A stretch of DNA of 64,000 nt from Clostridium puniceum (GCF_002006345.1 NZ_LZZM01000089.1:1-64000); one strand, 5' to 3'. Positions 17,191 through 29,554 are shown, counted from the stretch's first letter. Notes: generated by a model from the letters alone, not told the origin. A program made the numbers and translations.

Positions 17191-19197
17191 TTATTGGATT
17201 TTAATATCGTCTAATGCAAGGTTACCTAAACTTTTAGTATAAGTAAATCTAACTTGTTTAGTATCTAGTCCTAAAGTATAAGTTTTAGTAGTTCCAGTAA
17301 TAGGTAGGTTAGCAATTTCTGCAATGGATATCCAACTAGTTCCATCATATTTTTCCACTAATAGAGATGAACTTGAATTTGTTCCATTACCCTTTATCCA
17401 AAAGGATAGATTTGCTGGAGTTGATAAGTCAAGACTAGGTGTAGTAATTTTGTTTCCTGTATTTTGTAACTTTATAGATGGTGAAGATACTCCATAGTTG
17501 CCACTAGTAGTATATACACCTAAACCAGAAGAAAAAGTCCAACTTGTTGGAATTCCTGATGTTATTGAACTACTAGTTCCAACTACTGTATCAAAGCCTT
17601 CGTTTAAGGTAGCAGTATTTTGAATATTAGAAATTGTAATATTGCAGGTAGCAGTTTTTTTTCCATCAACAGTAGTTGCAGTTATGATTGCTGTCCCTAT
17701 AGCTTTTCCAGTAACAACACCATTTGATACTGTAGCAACACTTGTATTACTACTTGACCAAGTTACAGTTTTATTTGTGGCATTAGTTGGTATAATTGTT
17801 GGTGATAAGGTTTGGATACTTCCTACATTAAGGGTAGTAGAGGTTTTGTCTAATGAAATTCCTGTTACATTAACAGTAGAATTATTATTTGGTCCCTCAG
17901 GTGCATTGTATGAACCATATGCATAAGTGTCCGTATTCCATGGATCATATGTAGGAGTTGCCCAAGGTTCGGCTTGAGTTTGATTTTTTTCTATATCTGC
18001 CATAGGAGTTGGAGTAACTATTCCTTTTGTATGATTTACGCCATCAAATCCTACATAAGCTTCCGAATTTGCAAGCCAATTTATTATATTTACTGAAAGT
18101 GTTGCTGCGTTTCCAGTAGATTTGTATCCTTCATGTGTTGATTTTGTTTTTCCAGTGCCTTCATGCATGTATTTTGGTGAAGAGTCTTCTATCGGAGAGG
18201 AATCTCCTATAAAAGCCGCTTTACCGCTACTTGGTTTTGATATTGCTACATAAGCCCCCTCTGCTTCTCCACCAAAATATAATCCTTTATCAGCAGCATT
18301 TGACCATTTTGTAGGTTTATCTGTTGAAGATAAGTATACAATTCCTTTAGCCTTACTTCCATCAACAATTGATAAGGTTGAACCTGCTGCCATTAATATT
18401 GGTTTGACATCTTGAGTAATTCCTTCTGAATCTTTTACTGATTTTATCCCACTAAACCCAGAAATTAAATTAATCGCATTAAACCTGAATCTTAATCCAA
18501 AGGTTTGAGCTAACCAGCCTTTAGTACCATCTTGTGGATTTCTTAAATCTCCATAGGCGCCACCTATATTATAGGAACCACTAGTGGATCTATTATATCC
18601 ATTATAAGTCTCTGTTGAATCCCAAGTATTCATATTCCTATCAGCATTATAATGATCAGATATAAAATATATCCCTTTACCTGAATCAACAAATTGCTTT
18701 AATGCAGCTTGTTCTGTAATAGTAAAAGGTCTATTTGCTTCTGCCATGACAAAAACATCTGCATTTTTTATTGCATCATAAGTTATTACTTCTTCATTAC
18801 TGCTAACATTTGCTGTTTGTCTATCATCGTAATAACGAATAACCCCATCTCCATTTTTATCTATACCGCGATACTCTTTTACGGTATAACCGTGAGAAAC
18901 TAAATCATCGGCAAAATCTGAAAAACCACCATCTAAAACCCAATCTGCTTGACCAGCAGTTTCACCATGAGAATTATCAAATAGCACTAATTTTCTGTTA
19001 CTAGTTTCTGGTGCAGGAACTTTTTCTGGTATGTAATTATTCCAGGAATAATTTTGTGAAGTAGTAGAAGTGGCTTGCATAATATTAAATTTTGCTTCGT
19101 TGATATTTTCTGCATTAACAGATTCATTAAATTGGAATGCAATTAATAATGTACTAATAAAAACGACTGTCTTTTTTGATAAAGTAGTTCTAAACAT
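17191..19197 (-). CDS. Secreted multidomain protein: GATase-like domain, Big2 Ig-like domain, C-terminal beta domain
   Basis: Protein of 668 residues. Signal peptide 1-29 (KKTVVFISTLLIAFQFNESVNA). Residues about 65-390 form a large alpha/beta domain (RKLVLFDNSHGETAGQADW, then ADVFVMAEANRPF, FVDSGKGIYFISDHYNADRN) resembling the DUF4350/GATase-1-like fold of secreted Bacillus and Clostridium proteins. A Pro/Thr/Asn linker follows, then a Big2 domain (about 445-525, VTGISLDKTSTTLNVG...ATCNITI). Last is a beta-sandwich (about 530-668, EGFDTVV...LALDDIKIQ) like choice-of-anchor or MAM-type carbohydrate- or protein-binding modules. The last two domains are nearly the same as in the adjacent protease. 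The catalytic role is unknown. Confidence 0.7.
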   Translation of the reverse strand: MFRTTLSKKTVVFISTLLIAFQFNESVNAENINEAKFNIMQATSTTSQNYSWNNYIPEKVPAPETSNRKLVLFDNSHGETAGQADWVLDGGFSDFADDLVSHGYTVKEYRGIDKNGDGVIRYYDDRQTANVSSNEEVITYDAIKNADVFVMAEANRPFTITEQAALKQFVDSGKGIYFISDHYNADRNMNTWDSTETYNGYNRSTSGSYNIGGAYGDLRNPQDGTKGWLAQTFGLRFRFNAINLISGFSGIKSVKDSEGITQDVKPILMAAGSTLSIVDGSKAKGIVYLSSTDKPTKWSNAADKGLYFGGEAEGAYVAISKPSSGKAAFIGDSSPIEDSSPKYMHEGTGKTKSTHEGYKSTGNAATLSVNIINWLANSEAYVGFDGVNHTKGIVTPTPMADIEKNQTQAEPWATPTYDPWNTDTYAYGSYNAPEGPNNNSTVNVTGISLDKTSTTLNVGSIQTLSPTIIPTNATNKTVTWSSSNTSVATVSNGVVTGKAIGTAIITATTVDGKKTATCNITISNIQNTATLNEGFDTVVGTSSSITSGIPTSWTFSSGLGVYTTSGNYGVSSPSIKLQNTGNKITTPSLDLSTPANLSFWIKGNGTNSSSSLLVEKYDGTSWISIAEIANLPITGTTKTYTLGLDTKQVRFTYTKSLGNLALDDIKIQ

Positions 19198-19276
19198 TAA
19201 TAAATACCTTCTTTCATTTTTTTTATTTGGATTATTTTACATATATATTAACATTTGTATGTTAAAACACAATTAA

Positions 19277-19313
19277 GAATTGTCAACAATTTTTAAATAA
19301 TTGTTAACAATTC
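19277..19313. repeat. Dyad between the two Big2-protein genes
   Basis: GAATTGTCAACAATT pairs with AATTGTTAACAATTC across a 7-base loop. It lies downstream of the protease gene and upstream of the 668-residue gene, so may be an operator or a weak terminator. There is no T-run. Confidence 0.5.
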
Positions 19314-19368
19314 TCAAATAATTACTTTAGAAATTATTACATTTTTATTGTATCTTAAAACGATTTAT

Positions 19369-22223
<2,855 letters not shown>

Positions 22224-22252
22224 TTGACTAGATGATAAAAGAAGAATATACT
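22224..22252 (+). promoter_or_regulatory. Vegetative promoter of cysK
   Basis: TTGACT (22224-22229), 17 bases, TATACT (22247-22252). Confidence 0.75.
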
Positions 22253-22304
22253 AATACCATAGTAAACAGATAAGAATTGTGTGGAAGAGAATAGGAGTGG
22301 TCAA

Positions 22305-23234
22305 ATGTCAAAAATATATAAGAATTTATCAGACTTAGTAGGGAAAACACCATTATTAGAAATATCAAATTATAGCAATGCAAAAGATTTAAAAGCAAAG
22401 GTAGTAGCTAAATTAGAATATTTTAATCCGGCAGGAAGTGTTAAGGATAGAATTGCAAAAGCTATGATTGAAGATGCAGAGAAGAAAGGCTTATTAAAAT
22501 CAGATTCGGTAATAATTGAGCCAACTAGTGGTAATACAGGAATTGGAATTGCATCCGTGGGAACAGCAAAGGGATATAAAGTTATAATTGTTATGCCTGA
22601 AACTATGAGTGTAGAAAGACGTACTCTTATAAAAGCTTATGGAGCTGAAATAGTTTTGACAGAAGGAGCTAAGGGAATGAAGGGAGCAATAGCTAAAGCA
22701 GAAGAATTAGCAGCTGAAACTCCAAATTCATTTATACCAGGTCAATTTATAAATCCAGCCAATCCAGAAATTCACAAAAACACTACTGGTCCTGAAATTT
22801 TTGAAGACACAGAAGGAAAAGTAGACATATTTGTTGCAGGAATAGGTACAGGAGGAACAATAACAGGGGTTGGAGAGTTTCTAAAGTCTAAAAATCCAAA
22901 TGTAAAAATTGTTGCAGTAGAGCCTGCTGATTCACCAGTATTATCAGAAGGAAAAGCAGGTCCACACAAAATACAAGGAATTGGTGCAGGTTTTGTCCCA
23001 GATGTTTTAAATACAAAGGTTTATGATGAAATAATCACTGTTAAAAATGAAGAAGCATTTGCTACAGCTAGAGAATTATCTAAATCAGAAGGATTACTTG
23101 TTGGTATTTCATCAGGAGCTGCAACATTTGCTGCAACTGAACTAGCAAAACGTCCTGAAAATGCAGGAAAGACAATTGTAGTATTATTACCTGATACAGG
23201 AGAACGCTACTTATCAGTTGGATTATTTGATTAA
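22305..23234 (+). CDS. cysK: Cysteine synthase A (O-acetylserine sulfhydrylase)
   Basis: PLP enzyme making L-cysteine from O-acetylserine and sulfide; 309 residues, the usual length. Visible are PLP-lysine motif [15 protein letters not shown], the substrate loop [12 protein letters not shown], glycine-rich phosphate loop [24 protein letters not shown] and the terminal [15 protein letters not shown]. The frame opens at a GTG at 22281, but ATG 22305 has AGGAG seven bases ahead and matches family starts. It is single-gene, followed by a strong terminator; no cysE neighbour. It may complex with serine acetyltransferase or CymR as in other Firmicutes, but no operator was identified. Confidence 0.95.
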   Translation: MSKIYKNLSDLVGKTPLLEISNYSNAKDLKAKVVAKLEYFNPAGSVKDRIAKAMIEDAEKKGLLKSDSVIIEPTSGNTGIGIASVGTAKGYKVIIVMPETMSVERRTLIKAYGAEIVLTEGAKGMKGAIAKAEELAAETPNSFIPGQFINPANPEIHKNTTGPEIFEDTEGKVDIFVAGIGTGGTITGVGEFLKSKNPNVKIVAVEPADSPVLSEGKAGPHKIQGIGAGFVPDVLNTKVYDEIITVKNEEAFATARELSKSEGLLVGISSGAATFAATELAKRPENAGKTIVVLLPDTGERYLSVGLFD

Positions 23235-23295
23235 AAATAAGTTAGATATAGAAATCATATAAGATAAACATTAATAGTTTTTTATATTAGTATTA

Positions 23296-23340
23296 AATTA
23301 AGGCAGAGACGCTCTGGAAAAGAGAATCTCTGCCTTAATT
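23296..23340 (+). terminator. Terminator after cysK
   Basis: AATTAAGGCAGAGA...TCTCTGCCTTAATT hairpin with inner CTCT/AGAG pairing. Confidence 0.8.
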
Positions 23341-23875
23341 ATATATGGAATTATTAATATCTAATCAAATATTTTAAGTATAAACTTGTTTAAATACAAC
23401 CTGTTTATATTTTAAAGTATAACTGAGTATAAATATGATTTGATTGCAGTTGGAATTAAAAATATTAACTTATTATTTTGAAAATAATTGTTTTATATAT
23501 TTTTATAATACTATTTTTTATATTTATAAAGGTGTTAATTAGAAAAATTAATATAAAAGAGTATTTAGACCTTGATAAAGGAAAATTAAGTATATATTTG
23601 CGAATTATTTATAGTTTTAAATGAATATTATTCGTATTTTATAAAAATAATATGGACTTTATATTATTAAGCATTTTTGGCTATTAATTAATTAAAAATA
23701 AGTATTATGCATCCATTTTTAATTTTTATTCACAATTCCAGCTTTAATATTTACATTGATTTTAAAGCGTGATAATCTTCAATGTGTTAAGGAAATTTAG
23801 AAATAAAATACAATTTAAATTTATTTTCATTGTTTAAATATTAAAATTAAAAAATATAGAAATGGAGAATTTTAT
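23341..23875. other. Non-coding AT-rich region before aspA
   Basis: More than 500 bases with no open frame of note, no GC-rich hairpin and no riboswitch core that I recognise. It must contain the aspA promoter, but the extreme A/T content makes a choice arbitrary. Confidence 0.4.
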
Positions 23876-25306
23876 ATGAAAATGAGAATGGAATCTGATT
23901 CAATAGGAAGTATGGAAATACCAGAGGAGTCTTATTACGGTATTCAATCTTTAAGAGCAAGTATTAATTTTCAAATCACAAACAAGAGAATCCACAAGGA
24001 ACTTATAGTAAGTCTTGCAGAGGTAAAAAAAGCTGCAGCAATTACAAATAGAGATGCAGAACTTTTAGATGGTACCATTGCTAATGCAATAATAAATGCT
24101 TGTGACGAAATAATTTGTGGTAAACTACACGAAGAATTTATAGTTGATCCAATTCAAGGCGGAGCAGGAACTTCTACAAATATGAATGCAAATGAGATAA
24201 TTGCAAATCGTGGTATTGAATTGCTTGCTGGGAAAAAAGGAGATTATAGGATTATACATCCAAATGATCACGTAAACATGGCCCAATCAACTAATGATGT
24301 TTATCCTACAGCTGGAAAGCTTGCAGTTTTAAAGCTACTTCCTGAAACGATTTCAGAACTTCAACGTTTATATAATGCACTAGAATTAAAGGCTTTAGAA
24401 TTTAATAACATTATTAAAATGGGAAGAACGCAACTTCAAGATGCAGTGCCAATTAGACTTGGTCAATCTTTTCATGCTTTTGCGTCAATGATAAAGCGTG
24501 ATATTAATCGATTAAAAGAAGCAGAAAAAGAGATGTTAGCTGTAAATATTGGTGGTACAGCTATTGGAACCTCAATAAATGTAAGTTCAGATTATTTATA
24601 TAATATTACAGCAAATTTAAGAAAGGTAAGTGGACATAATATAATTCAAGCAAAAGATTTAATTGATGCAACTCAAAATCTTGATGGTTTTGTGAGCGTT
24701 TCAGGAAGCTTAAAGACATGTGCAGCTAATCTTTCAAAAATGGCAAATGACCTAAGGTTATTATCAAGCGGACCAAAGACTGGTATTGGTGAAATTAATT
24801 TACCAGCAATGCAAAATGGATCATCTATTATGCCTGGTAAAGTAAATCCAGTTATTTTAGAGGTGGTTTCTCAAGTTGCTTTCAATATTATGGGAAATGA
24901 TCTTACAATAACTATGGCTGCAGAATCTGGACAATTAGAATTAAATGCTTTTGAGCCAGTTCTTTTCTATAACTTATTTGAATCTATAGAAACTCTTAAA
25001 AATGCAACAATGACTTTAGTAGATAATTGTATTTTGGGTATTACTGCTAATGAGGATAGGTGTAAAGAACTTTTAAATAATAGTGTTGGAACTGCAACAG
25101 CTCTTTGTCCTTATATTGGATATAAAAAAGCTGCTGAAATTTCTAAAGAATCATTAAAATCAGGAATTTCAGTTAAAGAACTAGTATTAAGAGAAGAAAT
25201 ATTAACAAAAGAAGAATTAGAAAAGATCTTAGATCCATTTTCCATGACTCAATTAAATTACTCTTCAATCTTAAAAGAAAAACCAAAAGTAAATAAAGCA
25301 ATATAA
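23876..25306 (+). CDS. aspA: Aspartate ammonia-lyase (aspartase)
   Basis: Deaminates L-aspartate to fumarate and ammonia in the cytosol. The 476 residues match the fumarase/aspartase superfamily: MRMESDSIGSMEIPEESYYG at the start, GGAGTSTNMNANEIIANR (near 98-115), HPNDHVNMAQSTNDVYPT (about 138-155) and the signature GSSIMPGKVNPVI (about 320), which contains the catalytic serine. Aspartase rather than fumarase is favoured by the N-terminal R-ESDSIG and the long C-terminal extension. RBS TGGAGA. A neighbouring amino-acid transporter and alcohol dehydrogenase suggest amino-acid-linked redox metabolism. Monocistronic with a terminator-like hairpin after it. Confidence 0.92.
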   Translation: MKMRMESDSIGSMEIPEESYYGIQSLRASINFQITNKRIHKELIVSLAEVKKAAAITNRDAELLDGTIANAIINACDEIICGKLHEEFIVDPIQGGAGTSTNMNANEIIANRGIELLAGKKGDYRIIHPNDHVNMAQSTNDVYPTAGKLAVLKLLPETISELQRLYNALELKALEFNNIIKMGRTQLQDAVPIRLGQSFHAFASMIKRDINRLKEAEKEMLAVNIGGTAIGTSINVSSDYLYNITANLRKVSGHNIIQAKDLIDATQNLDGFVSVSGSLKTCAANLSKMANDLRLLSSGPKTGIGEINLPAMQNGSSIMPGKVNPVILEVVSQVAFNIMGNDLTITMAAESGQLELNAFEPVLFYNLFESIETLKNATMTLVDNCILGITANEDRCKELLNNSVGTATALCPYIGYKKAAEISKESLKSGISVKELVLREEILTKEELEKILDPFSMTQLNYSSILKEKPKVNKAI

Positions 25307-25310
25307 TATT

Positions 25311-25376
25311 TTGTGCACATTGCACTAAAATATTGTTTTAAAAGATAATGGATTTATAGATTTTAATATGCTACCA
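25311..25376 (+). promoter_or_regulatory. Promoter/operator module, copy 1 (upstream of the alcohol dehydrogenase)
   Basis: TTGTGCACATTGCACTAAAA begins a 66-base segment repeated almost unchanged at 26762. It reads as -35 TTGCAC (25320), 18 bases, -10 GATAAT, with a GTGCAC dyad overlapping the -35. It starts a few bases after the aspA stop codon. Confidence 0.55.
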
Positions 25377-25386
25377 TTGAGTAGAC

Positions 25387-25422
25387 AAAGGTGTCTTTAA
25401 TAAAAAGATGCCTTTATTTTTA
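25387..25422 (+). terminator. Terminator hairpin between aspA and the alcohol dehydrogenase
   Basis: AAAGGTGTCTTT pairs with AAAGATGCCTTT (two wobble pairs), then ATTTTT. It lies downstream of promoter module 1 and before the RBS, so it may also act as an attenuator. Confidence 0.6.
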
Positions 25423-25472
25423 TCATGAAATGTAAAAAATATTTTATATACGTATTAGGAGGAATGTTGGAT

Positions 25473-26603
25473 ATGAAATTTGATTATAATTTGCCAGTAA
25501 ATTTATTATTTGGTAGAGGCAGAATAAATGAAGTAGGCTCAGAAGTGGCTAAATACGGGAAAAAGGTTCTAATAGTAACGGGTAGAAGTAGTACAAAAAA
25601 GAGTGGTTTACTTGATAAAACTAAAAATTTATTAGAAGAAGTAAAGGTTGAATATGAAATTTTTGATAGAGTAGAACAAAATCCACTTACTACTACAGTA
25701 TATGAAGGTGTTGAGGCTATAAAAGAAACAGGCTGTGATGTTATACTAGGTCTTGGCGGTGGAAGCATAATGGATGCAGCTAAAAGTATTGCTTTTACAG
25801 CTAAAAATTCTGGTGATATTTCAGAATATATATTTGGAATAAAACAAGGTAAAGATGCTCTTCCTATAGTTTTAGTTCCAACAACTTGTGGAACTGGAAG
25901 CGAAGGAAATTGTTTTTCTGTGCTTACTAACCCAGAAACTAAGGATAAAAAATCACTTAGAACTAATATAATAATCGCAAAAGCATCAATTATTGATCCA
26001 GAGCTTATGACCACAATGCCTAAGGGGATACTTGCATCTGTTGGATTTGACGCATTAGCACATAATATGGAAGCATATGTATCAAAAATTGGACAACCAT
26101 TAACAGATATGAAAGCTCTTTATGGAATAAAATTATTAGCAGAAAATTTAATTAAAGTATATAAGAATTCAAATGATTTAGAAGCGTGGGAAAAGGTTAG
26201 TTTAGCTAGTACTTTAGGTGGTATGGTAATTGGAGTTTCAGGGGTAACAGCACCTCATGGAATGGAGCATCCAGCAAGTGGACTTTATGATATTGTCCAT
26301 GGAAAAGGACTTGCAGCGCTTACACCAATAATTGTTGAAAGATCTTGGGAAAGTAATATAGAAAAATATAGTGATATATCAAAATTATTAGGAGGTACTG
26401 ATGCAAAAGATTGTGCAGATTCAATAAAAAACTTTCTTGAAGAAATTAATTTAAAAGTAACTTTAGGCGAATTTGGAATAGGTGAAAAGGATGTTGATTG
26501 GATGGCAGAAAATTGTATAAAGGTTTCAAAGCCAAGTATGATAAATCATCCTGTAAAATTTACGTTAGAAGAAATTAAGGATATTTATTATAAAGCATTA
26601 TAA
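25473..26603 (+). CDS. Iron-containing alcohol dehydrogenase
   Basis: NAD(P)H-dependent group III dehydrogenase of 376 residues. Longer starts exist, but ATG 25473 lies ten bases after AGGAGG and gives the normal N-terminus MKFDYNLPVNLLFGRGRI. The nucleotide-binding loop GLGGGSIMDAAK (near 92) and PTTCGTGSE (near 135) are clear. Metal ligands are D and H in GFDALAHNMEAY and two histidines in APHGMEHPASG...DIVHGKG. Relatives include butanol, 1,3-propanediol and L-threonine-type dehydrogenases, so the substrate is open; it probably reduces an aldehyde to balance NADH. Preceded by a promoter module shared with the following transporter operon, suggesting common control. Confidence 0.9.
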   Translation: MKFDYNLPVNLLFGRGRINEVGSEVAKYGKKVLIVTGRSSTKKSGLLDKTKNLLEEVKVEYEIFDRVEQNPLTTTVYEGVEAIKETGCDVILGLGGGSIMDAAKSIAFTAKNSGDISEYIFGIKQGKDALPIVLVPTTCGTGSEGNCFSVLTNPETKDKKSLRTNIIIAKASIIDPELMTTMPKGILASVGFDALAHNMEAYVSKIGQPLTDMKALYGIKLLAENLIKVYKNSNDLEAWEKVSLASTLGGMVIGVSGVTAPHGMEHPASGLYDIVHGKGLAALTPIIVERSWESNIEKYSDISKLLGGTDAKDCADSIKNFLEEINLKVTLGEFGIGEKDVDWMAENCIKVSKPSMINHPVKFTLEEIKDIYYKAL

Positions 26604-26761
26604 AGATTAAAACATAAAGAAATTAATAAATATATTATGTTTTAATTATAAAGCTACATAGAATATTAAAGAAACGATATTAATATAAATTTTATGAAAA
26701 AATAATTTCATAAAATTTATATAATCAATCTTAATCATAAAAACTACTTTATAGTAAATAA

Positions 26762-26828
26762 CTTGTGCACAGTGCACTAAAATATTGTTATTAGAGATAA
26801 TAGACTTATAAATTAATATATGATAACA
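26762..26828 (+). promoter_or_regulatory. Promoter/operator module, copy 2 (upstream of the amino-acid ABC transporter)
   Basis: CTTGTGCACAGTGCACTAAA begins a near repeat of the segment at 25311. It has a perfect GTGCAC-A-GTGCAC dyad over the -35 region, 18 bases, then GATAAT. The remaining leader to the ATP-binding gene is about 270 bases and ends in a terminator hairpin. Confidence 0.55.
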
Positions 26829-27035
26829 TAATTACAACATAAGAAGTACTATAAAAGTTAAAGATGTTGCTTGTGAAAGCTAAATATATTTTAATTTTAA
26901 GAAATCAATGATGAGGAATAAAAAACTTAAGATTAAATATATGCAGACTGCACAAAAAGGTACTTATTAACACAGAAATTATAAAAATGTTATGATAATA
27001 TTTTATAACAAGAAAATAAAAAATATAGTAAATGC

Positions 27036-27070
27036 AAAGGCGCACTGAAATCAGAACAGTGCGCCTTTTT
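27036..27070 (+). terminator. GC-rich terminator hairpin just before the ABC transporter operon
   Basis: AAAGGCGCACTG...CAGTGCGCCTTTTT, a strong intrinsic terminator ending about 16 bases before the next RBS. It may end upstream transcripts or attenuate the transporter operon. No known riboswitch or T-box core was found in the leader. Confidence 0.8.
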
Positions 27071-27098
27071 ATATTACAAAAAATTGGAGTTGAGAGAT

Positions 27099-27824
27099 AT
27101 GTATAAAGTTTGTGAATTATCAAAAAAATATGGTGATTTAGAAGTATTAAAAAATATAAGCTTAGATATAAAAGAAGGTGAAGTAGTATGCATTATAGGT
27201 CCATCAGGTTCTGGGAAAAGTACATTTTTAAGATGTTTAAACTTATTTGAAACTCCAACAGGGGGAGAAATGTATTATAACGGGAAAAATGCAATGGATA
27301 AAGCTACAGATATAAGATCTCTCAGAGAAGAGGTAGGAATGGTGTTTCAAAAGTACAATTTATTTCCATTACATACAGTAATACAAAATGTTATGTTAGC
27401 GCCAATACTTACAAAAAAGAAAAATAGAAAAGATGCAGAAGAAATTGCTTTTGAGCTTCTTAAGAAGGTAGGTTTAAAGGATAAAGCAGATGTATATCCT
27501 ATAACTTTATCAGGAGGACAACAACAAAGGGTTGCAATAGCAAGAGCATTAGCAATGGAGCCTAAAATGCTTCTATTTGATGAACCAACATCAGCCTTAG
27601 ATCCGGAATTAGTGGGTGATGTACTAGATGTCATGAAACAATTAGCGAAAGATGGTATGACAATGGTTGTTGTGACACATGAAATGGGTTTTGCTAGGGA
27701 TGTATCTGATAGAGTAATTTTTATGGACAAAGGATATATAGTAGAAGAAGGTAATCCAAAGGAGATTTTCACAAATCCTAAAAACGAAAGAACAAAAGAA
27801 TTTTTATCTAGAGTATTAAATTAA
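27099..27824 (+). CDS. glnQ: Polar amino-acid ABC transporter, ATP-binding subunit
   Basis: Cytoplasmic ATPase of 241 residues, the usual length of the GlnQ/HisP family. Walker [11 protein letters not shown]-loop [13 protein letters not shown], signature LSGGQQQR, Walker [14 protein letters not shown] and switch H in VVTHEM are all intact. The frame extends to a TTG at 27084, but ATG 27099 follows GGAG with nine bases. First gene of an operon with the binding protein and permease. Probable substrates are glutamine, arginine or another polar amino acid; sequence does not settle which. Confidence 0.93.
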   Translation: MYKVCELSKKYGDLEVLKNISLDIKEGEVVCIIGPSGSGKSTFLRCLNLFETPTGGEMYYNGKNAMDKATDIRSLREEVGMVFQKYNLFPLHTVIQNVMLAPILTKKKNRKDAEEIAFELLKKVGLKDKADVYPITLSGGQQQRVAIARALAMEPKMLLFDEPTSALDPELVGDVLDVMKQLAKDGMTMVVVTHEMGFARDVSDRVIFMDKGYIVEEGNPKEIFTNPKNERTKEFLSRVLN

Positions 27825-27911
27825 AATGTCTATAAAATTATACAAAATATAGTGAGAATTAAGCATAAGCTTTAAATATCAAAAAAATAAATTACAGAGG
27901 GGAAATAAATT

Positions 27912-28790
27912 ATGAAAAAATTATGGAACAAATTATTAATATCGATGTTAGTTGTAATGAGTTGTATTGTATTATTAGCTGGGTGTGGAGCATCTGGAGC
28001 TAGCAGTGGAGCATCAGACAGCAGTAAGGCAAAAGATACTTTGGCAGCAGCAAAAGAAAAAGGGGTATTAACAGTTGCTTCGTCAAATGATGCCCCATTT
28101 GCATTTATGGATGCTAAGACAAATGAGTTTACTGGAATTGATGCAGAAATTATTGGGGAAGTTGCTAAAAGACTTGGTATTAATAAAGTTGAAATGAAAC
28201 AAATACCATTTGAAAACTTGTTGATTGAATTGAATAATAATTCTGTAGATATGGTAACAGATGGAATGTATGTAAAAGATGAACGTAAAAAATTAGCTAA
28301 ATTTACAAATATATGGTACAAAGAAGGCGAAGCTATTGTTATTCCTAAGAATTCAAAAATTACAAGTAAAGACGATTTAAAAGATGTAGTGCTAGGCGGA
28401 CAAAAAGGAACAGCTTTCTTAGAAACTGCTCAAAAGTGGCAACAGTCTGGTCTAGTTAAAGAAGTTAAAGTATTTGGAAGTCAATCTGAATTAATGCTAG
28501 CTGTAAATACTGGGAAAATAGATGCATGTATTACTGATGGCGCAGTTGCAGGATATACATTATCACAAGATAGTAGCCTTAGTTTAAAGATTTTATCACC
28601 ATATAAAGCAGAATCGGCTGGAATGATAGCAGCTGCGGTTAGAAAAAATGATACTGCCTTGGCTGATGCAGTAAATGAAAAAATCGATGAAATGAAAAAA
28701 GATGGAACAATCCTAAAACTTCTTAAGAAGTATGGAATGAATGATGATAATTTTGTATCAGTAGAAGAAGGAAAAACTTCAGATAAATAA
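27912..28790 (+). CDS. Amino-acid ABC transporter substrate-binding lipoprotein
   Basis: Solute-binding protein of 292 residues, family 3. A lipoprotein signal with lipobox LLAGC (Cys about 25) is followed by a Gly/Ala/Ser linker and the SBP_bac_3 domain: GVLTVASSNDAPFAFMD, FTGIDAEIIGEVAKRLG, and the later DGMYVKDERKK, QKGTAF and AACV-like hinge. Captures an amino acid outside the membrane and delivers it to the permease encoded next. RBS GAGGGG. The ligand cannot be read directly; the acidic/polar-residue pattern fits polar amino acids. A hairpin after the stop codon may keep its mRNA more abundant than that of the permease. Confidence 0.92.
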   Translation: MKKLWNKLLISMLVVMSCIVLLAGCGASGASSGASDSSKAKDTLAAAKEKGVLTVASSNDAPFAFMDAKTNEFTGIDAEIIGEVAKRLGINKVEMKQIPFENLLIELNNNSVDMVTDGMYVKDERKKLAKFTNIWYKEGEAIVIPKNSKITSKDDLKDVVLGGQKGTAFLETAQKWQQSGLVKEVKVFGSQSELMLAVNTGKIDACITDGAVAGYTLSQDSSLSLKILSPYKAESAGMIAAAVRKNDTALADAVNEKIDEMKKDGTILKLLKKYGMNDDNFVSVEEGKTSDK

Positions 28791-28802
28791 TATTACAATC
28801 TA

Positions 28803-28830
28803 AAAGGAATCCATATGGATTCTTTTTAGA
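28803..28830 (+). terminator. Intercistronic hairpin between binding protein and permease genes
   Basis: AAAAGGAATCC-ATAT-GGATTCTTTTT. Terminator-like, inside the operon, 17 bases before the permease start. Probably partial termination or 3'-end protection of the binding-protein mRNA. Confidence 0.65.
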
Positions 28831-28846
28831 AAAGGAGGCAGTATAT

Positions 28847-29554
28847 ATGGATATTTTATCTAACTTAGACTTTAGTACAGCGTTTAAATATTTAGTACCT
28901 TCATTGAAGGATGGGCTTTTGATAGTATTACAAGCAACAGTATTGGGATTTTTTTTAGCAATAATTTTAGGTCTGTTTATTGCAATTGGCCGTATTAGTA
29001 AAATAAAGATTTTAAAAGGGATTTTAGTAGTATTTTTAGAATTTATTAGAGGAACACCGTTATTAGTTCAATTAGTATATATGTATTATGTAGTACCACT
29101 TTTATTATCTATGATTGTACAAATTTGGAATCCAGGATATCAGGTTAAAATAAGTTCATTGGTTGCGGGAACAATAGGTCTTGGAATTAATTATGGATGT
29201 TATATATCAGAAGTTATTCGTTCATCAATATTATCAATAGATGGTGGACAAACAGAAGCAGCATTAGCACTTGGACTTACTAAAAAACAAGCTTTATTTA
29301 AAATAATAATACCTCAAGCCTTACGTAACTCAATACCTGTATTTGGAAATTACTTGGTGATGATGTTAAAAGATACTTCGTTACTTGCATATGTATCAGT
29401 TAGTGAATTATTATTACGTACTCAAAGTTACGCATCACAATCATTTTTAACTATTGAATCATATACAATCTTAGCAGGATTTTATTTAATATTGAGTTTA
29501 CCACTTGCACAATTAGTAAAATTAGTAGAAAAGAAAATGCTAAAGTTTAGTTAA
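28847..29554 (+). CDS. Amino-acid ABC transporter permease
   Basis: Inner-membrane permease of 235 residues, HisM/GlnP family. About five TM helices are seen, with a family start AFKYLVPSLKDGLLIVLQAT and the conserved EFIRGTPLLVQL (periplasmic/early loop). The cytoplasmic EAA-type loop GGQTEAALALGLTKKQALFK, which contacts the ATPase, is followed by IIIPQALRNSIPVFGNY. RBS AAAAGGAGG. It forms a homodimer with two ATP-binding subunits. Last gene of the operon; a hairpin with AACACCT/AGGTGTT follows. Confidence 0.92.
   Translation: MDILSNLDFSTAFKYLVPSLKDGLLIVLQATVLGFFLAIILGLFIAIGRISKIKILKGILVVFLEFIRGTPLLVQLVYMYYVVPLLLSMIVQIWNPGYQVKISSLVAGTIGLGINYGCYISEVIRSSILSIDGGQTEAALALGLTKKQALFKIIIPQALRNSIPVFGNYLVMMLKDTSLLAYVSVSELLLRTQSYASQSFLTIESYTILAGFYLILSLPLAQLVKLVEKKMLKFS

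Noticed and set aside
19277..19313. Possible Rex operator (TTGTTAACAA)
   Set aside because: The Rex consensus needs a spacer between TTGTTAA and TTAACAA; here the half-sites are arranged as a hairpin with different spacing.
25484..26014. 176-codon minus-strand frame
   Set aside because: Antisense shadow of the alcohol dehydrogenase; low-complexity, no RBS.
27036..27098. Riboswitch or T-box controlling the amino-acid transporter
   Set aside because: A strong terminator is there, but none of the known aptamer or T-box cores (lysine, glycine, glutamine, T-box) was found in the 270-base leader.
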